In this document: piece by piece, positions 30,888 through 32,822 of the stretch
How positions within the stretch are numbered: the first letter of the stretch is position 1
Layout: the number at the start of each line of letters is the position of its first letter
Assembly (NCBI GenBank): GCA_000716465.1
Contig: JNWL01000059.1
Location: forward strand, 1-32,822
DNA from: Streptomyces bikiniensis
Lineage (GTDB): Bacteria > Actinomycetota > Actinomycetes > Streptomycetales > Streptomycetaceae
Length of the DNA stretch: 32,822 nt
Direction: 5' to 3'
The notes under the pieces: generated by a model
What the model saw: only the letters and a program-made list of their open reading frames with translations
Told to the model about the DNA's origin: nothing
Databases searched by the model: none
Program-made: the position numbers and the translations under genes

Positions 30888-31814
30888 TTGACTCTCCTCT
30901 CCCGCCTTCGACAACTACGCCTCCGGCAACCTGGCAGCAGGCCCAGCGAGGTGCAGCCGACGGTGACCGGGCACACTGCCGAGCGGTTCGTGCTCATCGC
31001 GGCTGGAGTCGTCATCCTCCTTCTGACGGCCGGAGCGTTCTGGCTCTCCTACGCACACCTGGCCGACGTTGCCGGCCAGCACGGCCTCGGCGGCTCCCCG
31101 GCCCGCCGCTGGGCGTGGCCCGCCACCCTCGACGCGTTCATCGTCGCGGGTGAACTGCTCATGCTCCGGGCAAGCCTGCGCCAGGTCACCGACTTGTGGG
31201 CCATCGCCGTGACCGCCATCGGGTCGGTCGGATCCATCGCGCTCAACGTGGCGGGCGTGAGCGGAGCGAGCGACGCCCGCGCCGTGCACTGGCTCGACTA
31301 CGTGGTCGCCGCGGTCCCGCCGACCGCCGCGCTCCTTGCCTTCGGCGTGCTGATGCGACAGATCCACCAGCTCGTCGAGCCGCCTGCTGGCCACCGGAAA
31401 CCTGCGTCCGTTCCGGAGCCGATGCCCCTGGCCAACGCAGTCGTCCAGTCGGCTCCTCCTGGCGGGGGCAAGGAACACGGCGACGGTCCGGCGGAGCATC
31501 CCGACCCCGACCGCCTGGCCGACACCGCAACCCCGCCGGACAGCAAGGGCCCCAGCCCGTCCCCCAAGCCGGCCAGAGCACGGCCTCGGCGTACCGGACG
31601 CCCGCAGGACATATCTGATGACGAGATCCGGGCCGTCGCGCGCGAGGTCATGGCCCGTACGGGAACCGCTTCGCCCACCGAGGTCGGCGACGAGATCCGC
31701 GTCAACCGCGGCCGCAAGGTCGGCAACGCCCGCGTGAAGAACGTCTGCGACGAGCTGAACGCCCAAAAGGTCGAGCCAGGTGCTGCCGTCGCCGTCGGCA
31801 GCAGCACTGGCTGA
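30888..31814 (+). CDS. DUF2637 membrane protein of the mobile element
   Basis: A 308-aa protein with four predicted membrane segments: about 34-57 (FVLIAAGVVILLLTAGAFWLSY), 76-94 (WPATLDAFIVAGELLML), 102-122 (LWAIAVTAIGSVGSIALNVAG) and 134-155 (WLDYVVAAVPPTAALLAFGVL). This is the DUF2637 layout found in Streptomyces plasmids and integrating elements. A Pro/Ala-rich spacer is followed by a C-terminal part (SDDEIRAVAREVMARTGTASPTEVGDEI) that looks like a small winged-helix. TTG 30888 is chosen because AAGGAG lies 9 bases upstream; the open frame extends left but only across the repeat region. Function is unknown; roles in plasmid spread have been suggested for such proteins. It follows the iteron-like region. 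Confidence 0.75.
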   Translation: MTLLSRLRQLRLRQPGSRPSEVQPTVTGHTAERFVLIAAGVVILLLTAGAFWLSYAHLADVAGQHGLGGSPARRWAWPATLDAFIVAGELLMLRASLRQVTDLWAIAVTAIGSVGSIALNVAGVSGASDARAVHWLDYVVAAVPPTAALLAFGVLMRQIHQLVEPPAGHRKPASVPEPMPLANAVVQSAPPGGGKEHGDGPAEHPDPDRLADTATPPDSKGPSPSPKPARARPRRTGRPQDISDDEIRAVAREVMARTGTASPTEVGDEIRVNRGRKVGNARVKNVCDELNAQKVEPGAAVAVGSSTG

Positions 31815-31835
31815 CCCGTCCGGGAATGAGGCCCT

Positions 31836-31871
31836 TCGGTGGCACCGGAAGTACTTCCGGTGCCACCGAAA
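31836..31871. other. 36-bp perfect palindrome
   Basis: Two 18-base arms, TTCGGTGGCACCGGAAGT and its exact complement, meet without a spacer. It lies 21 bp after the DUF2637 stop and 169 bp before mobC. It may be a terminator or a transfer-origin structure. Confidence 0.85.
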
Positions 31872-31945
31872 CCCGGCCGGCCCACATACCGAACCCGCCG
31901 GAATCCCACCCCCGCCACCCGGCCACCGTCCGCAGCATCTACTCC

Positions 31946-31959
31946 TCCACAGCTGTGGA
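31946..31959. promoter_or_regulatory. 14-bp palindrome with DnaA-box-like sequence upstream of mobC
   Basis: TCCACAGCTGTGGA is a perfect dyad. The minus strand across 31954-31962 reads CTGTCCACA, one base from the Streptomyces DnaA box TTGTCCACA. It lies about 80 bp before mobC. A single box is weak evidence for an origin. It could instead be an operator for the mobilization genes. Confidence 0.4.
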
Positions 31960-32039
31960 CAGCCAACTGCCGGTTGCACGTCGCCCGGCCTTCCCCACCG
32001 ATCTGCCTACCCCATCTGCCTTCATCCGGAGAACCGCCC

Positions 32040-32783
32040 ATGACACGCCACCGGCACGACGCGCACGATGTCGAAGTCACCGCAGGCGACCTGTCCGTGC
32101 CGACGAAGTTGCCTACGCTGAAGGAGCGTTTGCGGCGCACGTTCGGCCGGGCTGCTCCTGGCGGAGCCAGTAGTACCCCGAGTCCGACTCAAGGCCGGTC
32201 TTCGGGGATCTCCGCCCCGGGGGTGGCGGAGACGGCCCGACGCCAGGGGGCGCAGGACCGGAAGGGCGGGACCGAGGGCGGCCCCGACCAGGACGAGCTC
32301 CACGCCGTCCAGCAGCAGATCCTCAGCCCCGCACCCGCCACCGAACCGACGGTCGGCGAGCGAGCGGTGCAGAGCGTGCAGCCGGCGATCCGCCGTTTCA
32401 CCGGCACCAAGCGGACCGTCCGCGTCGGCCCGCTGCGGTTCACCGGCGACGAGCACACCGACCTCCAGGAGGCCGCCGCCGAGCACGGCTACAAGGGGGA
32501 ATCCGGCTTCGCCGCCGACATCGTCCTCGCGTTCGTATCCGGCCGGTTCACCGCGAACCTGCCACTGTCCGAGGACCGCCGCCGCACCCACATGTTCCGC
32601 GCCCAGGTGCTGCGCGAGCTCAACCGGATCGGCGTCAACGTCAACCAGATCGCCCGCTCGCTGAACAGCGACCTCACCCCGCCCGACATCCGCCACCGAC
32701 TCGACGAGCTCCACCGCCTGCTAGAGCTGATCGCCGAGGCCCTGCGCGAACCGACCGACTCCAGGAAGGACCTGGCCGCGTGA
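32040..32783 (+). CDS. mobC: MobC-family relaxosome protein
   Basis: A 247-aa protein whose C-terminal half is a MobC domain: RTVRVGPLRFTGDEHTDLQEAAAEHG (a strand-helix start like ribbon-helix-helix proteins), then FRAQVLRELNRIGVNVNQIARSLNS and DIRHRLDELHRLLELIAEALRE. The G-x-N-x-N-Q-I-A-R block is the family signature. MobC binds near the transfer origin, opens the DNA and helps the relaxase nick. The N-terminal 110 residues are low-complexity and probably flexible. ATG 32040 follows GGAGA; the open frame begins earlier with no coding character. Its stop overlaps the relaxase start as GTGA, so both are made together. The nearby palindromes make 31815-32039 the likely oriT area. Confidence 0.82.
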   Translation: MTRHRHDAHDVEVTAGDLSVPTKLPTLKERLRRTFGRAAPGGASSTPSPTQGRSSGISAPGVAETARRQGAQDRKGGTEGGPDQDELHAVQQQILSPAPATEPTVGERAVQSVQPAIRRFTGTKRTVRVGPLRFTGDEHTDLQEAAAEHGYKGESGFAADIVLAFVSGRFTANLPLSEDRRRTHMFRAQVLRELNRIGVNVNQIARSLNSDLTPPDIRHRLDELHRLLELIAEALREPTDSRKDLAA

Positions 32784-32822
32784 TCGCCGCCATCAAACCG
32801 GCCGGGTCCAACACCCGTGGCC
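32780..32822 (+). CDS. Relaxase, N-terminus only (runs off the window)
   Basis: GTG 32780, overlapping the mobC stop (GTGA) and preceded by AGGAAGGA at 9 bases, starts a frame reading MIAAIKPAGSNTRG before the window ends. This is how many Streptomyces mobilization relaxases begin (a short strand I-x-x-I, then a Gly/Thr loop). Only 14 codons are visible, so identity rests on this start, the order after mobC and the element context. The HUH or nicking residues are outside the window. Confidence 0.6.
   Translation, partial: MIAAIKPAGSNTRG

Larger units (their letters stand above)
26340..32822. mobile_element. Integrated mobilizable element in tRNA-Arg(CCT), right end outside window
   Basis: From the tRNA 3' end rightwards the gene set is that of an actinomycete integrative element: tyrosine integrase, XRE regulator, excisionase-like HTH, DUF3631 ATPase, DUF2637 membrane protein, MobC and relaxase. 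The integrase gene abuts the tRNA, the usual order. Having a MobC/relaxase pair means transfer as single-stranded DNA, unlike the FtsK-type TraB transfer of many Streptomyces elements. The attachment core should lie in the tRNA 3' half (about 26345-26373), with a second copy beyond the window. The frameshifted integrase may mean it is fixed in place. Confidence 0.8.

Overview
The window is very GC-rich DNA from a Streptomyces-like actinomycete. The signs are the codon bias, the frequent GTG/TTG starts in 4-bp overlaps (GTGA, ATGA, TTGA), a complete gamma-butyrolactone (AfsA/ScbR-type) signalling cassette, and a Streptomyces-type integrating mobile element in a tRNA-Arg(CCT) gene.

Layout. (1) 1-2260: a degenerate IS701-like transposase (-) and a divergent TetR-family pseudo-receptor (+). 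They share a promoter region holding a 14-bp perfect palindrome. The TetR gene ends inside three 28-bp tandem repeats, followed by a strong bidirectional terminator. (2) 14662-2290 (-): a tight ten-gene operon. In transcription order it encodes a sedoheptulose-7-phosphate cyclase, a ROK-kinase/zinc-dehydrogenase fusion, a TIM-barrel isomerase/epimerase, a HAD phosphatase, a serine beta-lactamase-like hydrolase, 2-oxoacid dehydrogenase E1-alpha, E1-beta and E2, a transaldolase-like protein without the Schiff-base lysine, and a sugar-porter MFS protein. (3) 14810-17547 (-): an aldo/keto reductase and a Tat-exported bicovalent-FAD oxidase. (4) 17862-20633 (+): a VOC protein, an F420/DDN-type reductase and an acyl-CoA ligase. 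(5) 25946-20713: AfsA homologue (+), then ScbR-type receptor, HAD-like protein, SDR and DHA1-type exporter (all -). This is a butyrolactone synthesis and sensing cassette with ARE-like palindromes and a 14-bp tandem array. (6) 26301-32822: tRNA-Arg(CCT) with an integrated, mobilizable element. It carries a frameshifted tyrosine integrase, an XRE regulator, an excisionase-like HTH protein, a DUF3631 ATPase, a DUF2637 membrane protein, MobC and the start of a relaxase. Two non-coding stretches look like replication or transfer sites.

How it may work (inference). Regions 2-4 look like a cryptic C7-cyclitol (carbasugar) gene cluster controlled by the butyrolactone system of region 5 and perhaps by the pseudo-receptor in region 1. 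The cyclase would make a valiolone-type ketone, the ROK domain phosphorylate it, the fused dehydrogenase and the TIM-barrel protein adjust its oxidation state or stereochemistry, and the HAD protein remove phosphate. The MFS protein would move the product or its sugar precursor. No aminotransferase, nucleotidyltransferase or glycosyltransferase is present, so the product should differ from acarbose- or validamycin-type aminocyclitols. The 2-oxoacid dehydrogenase genes and the lysine-less transaldolase are the least expected members and the most promising lead.
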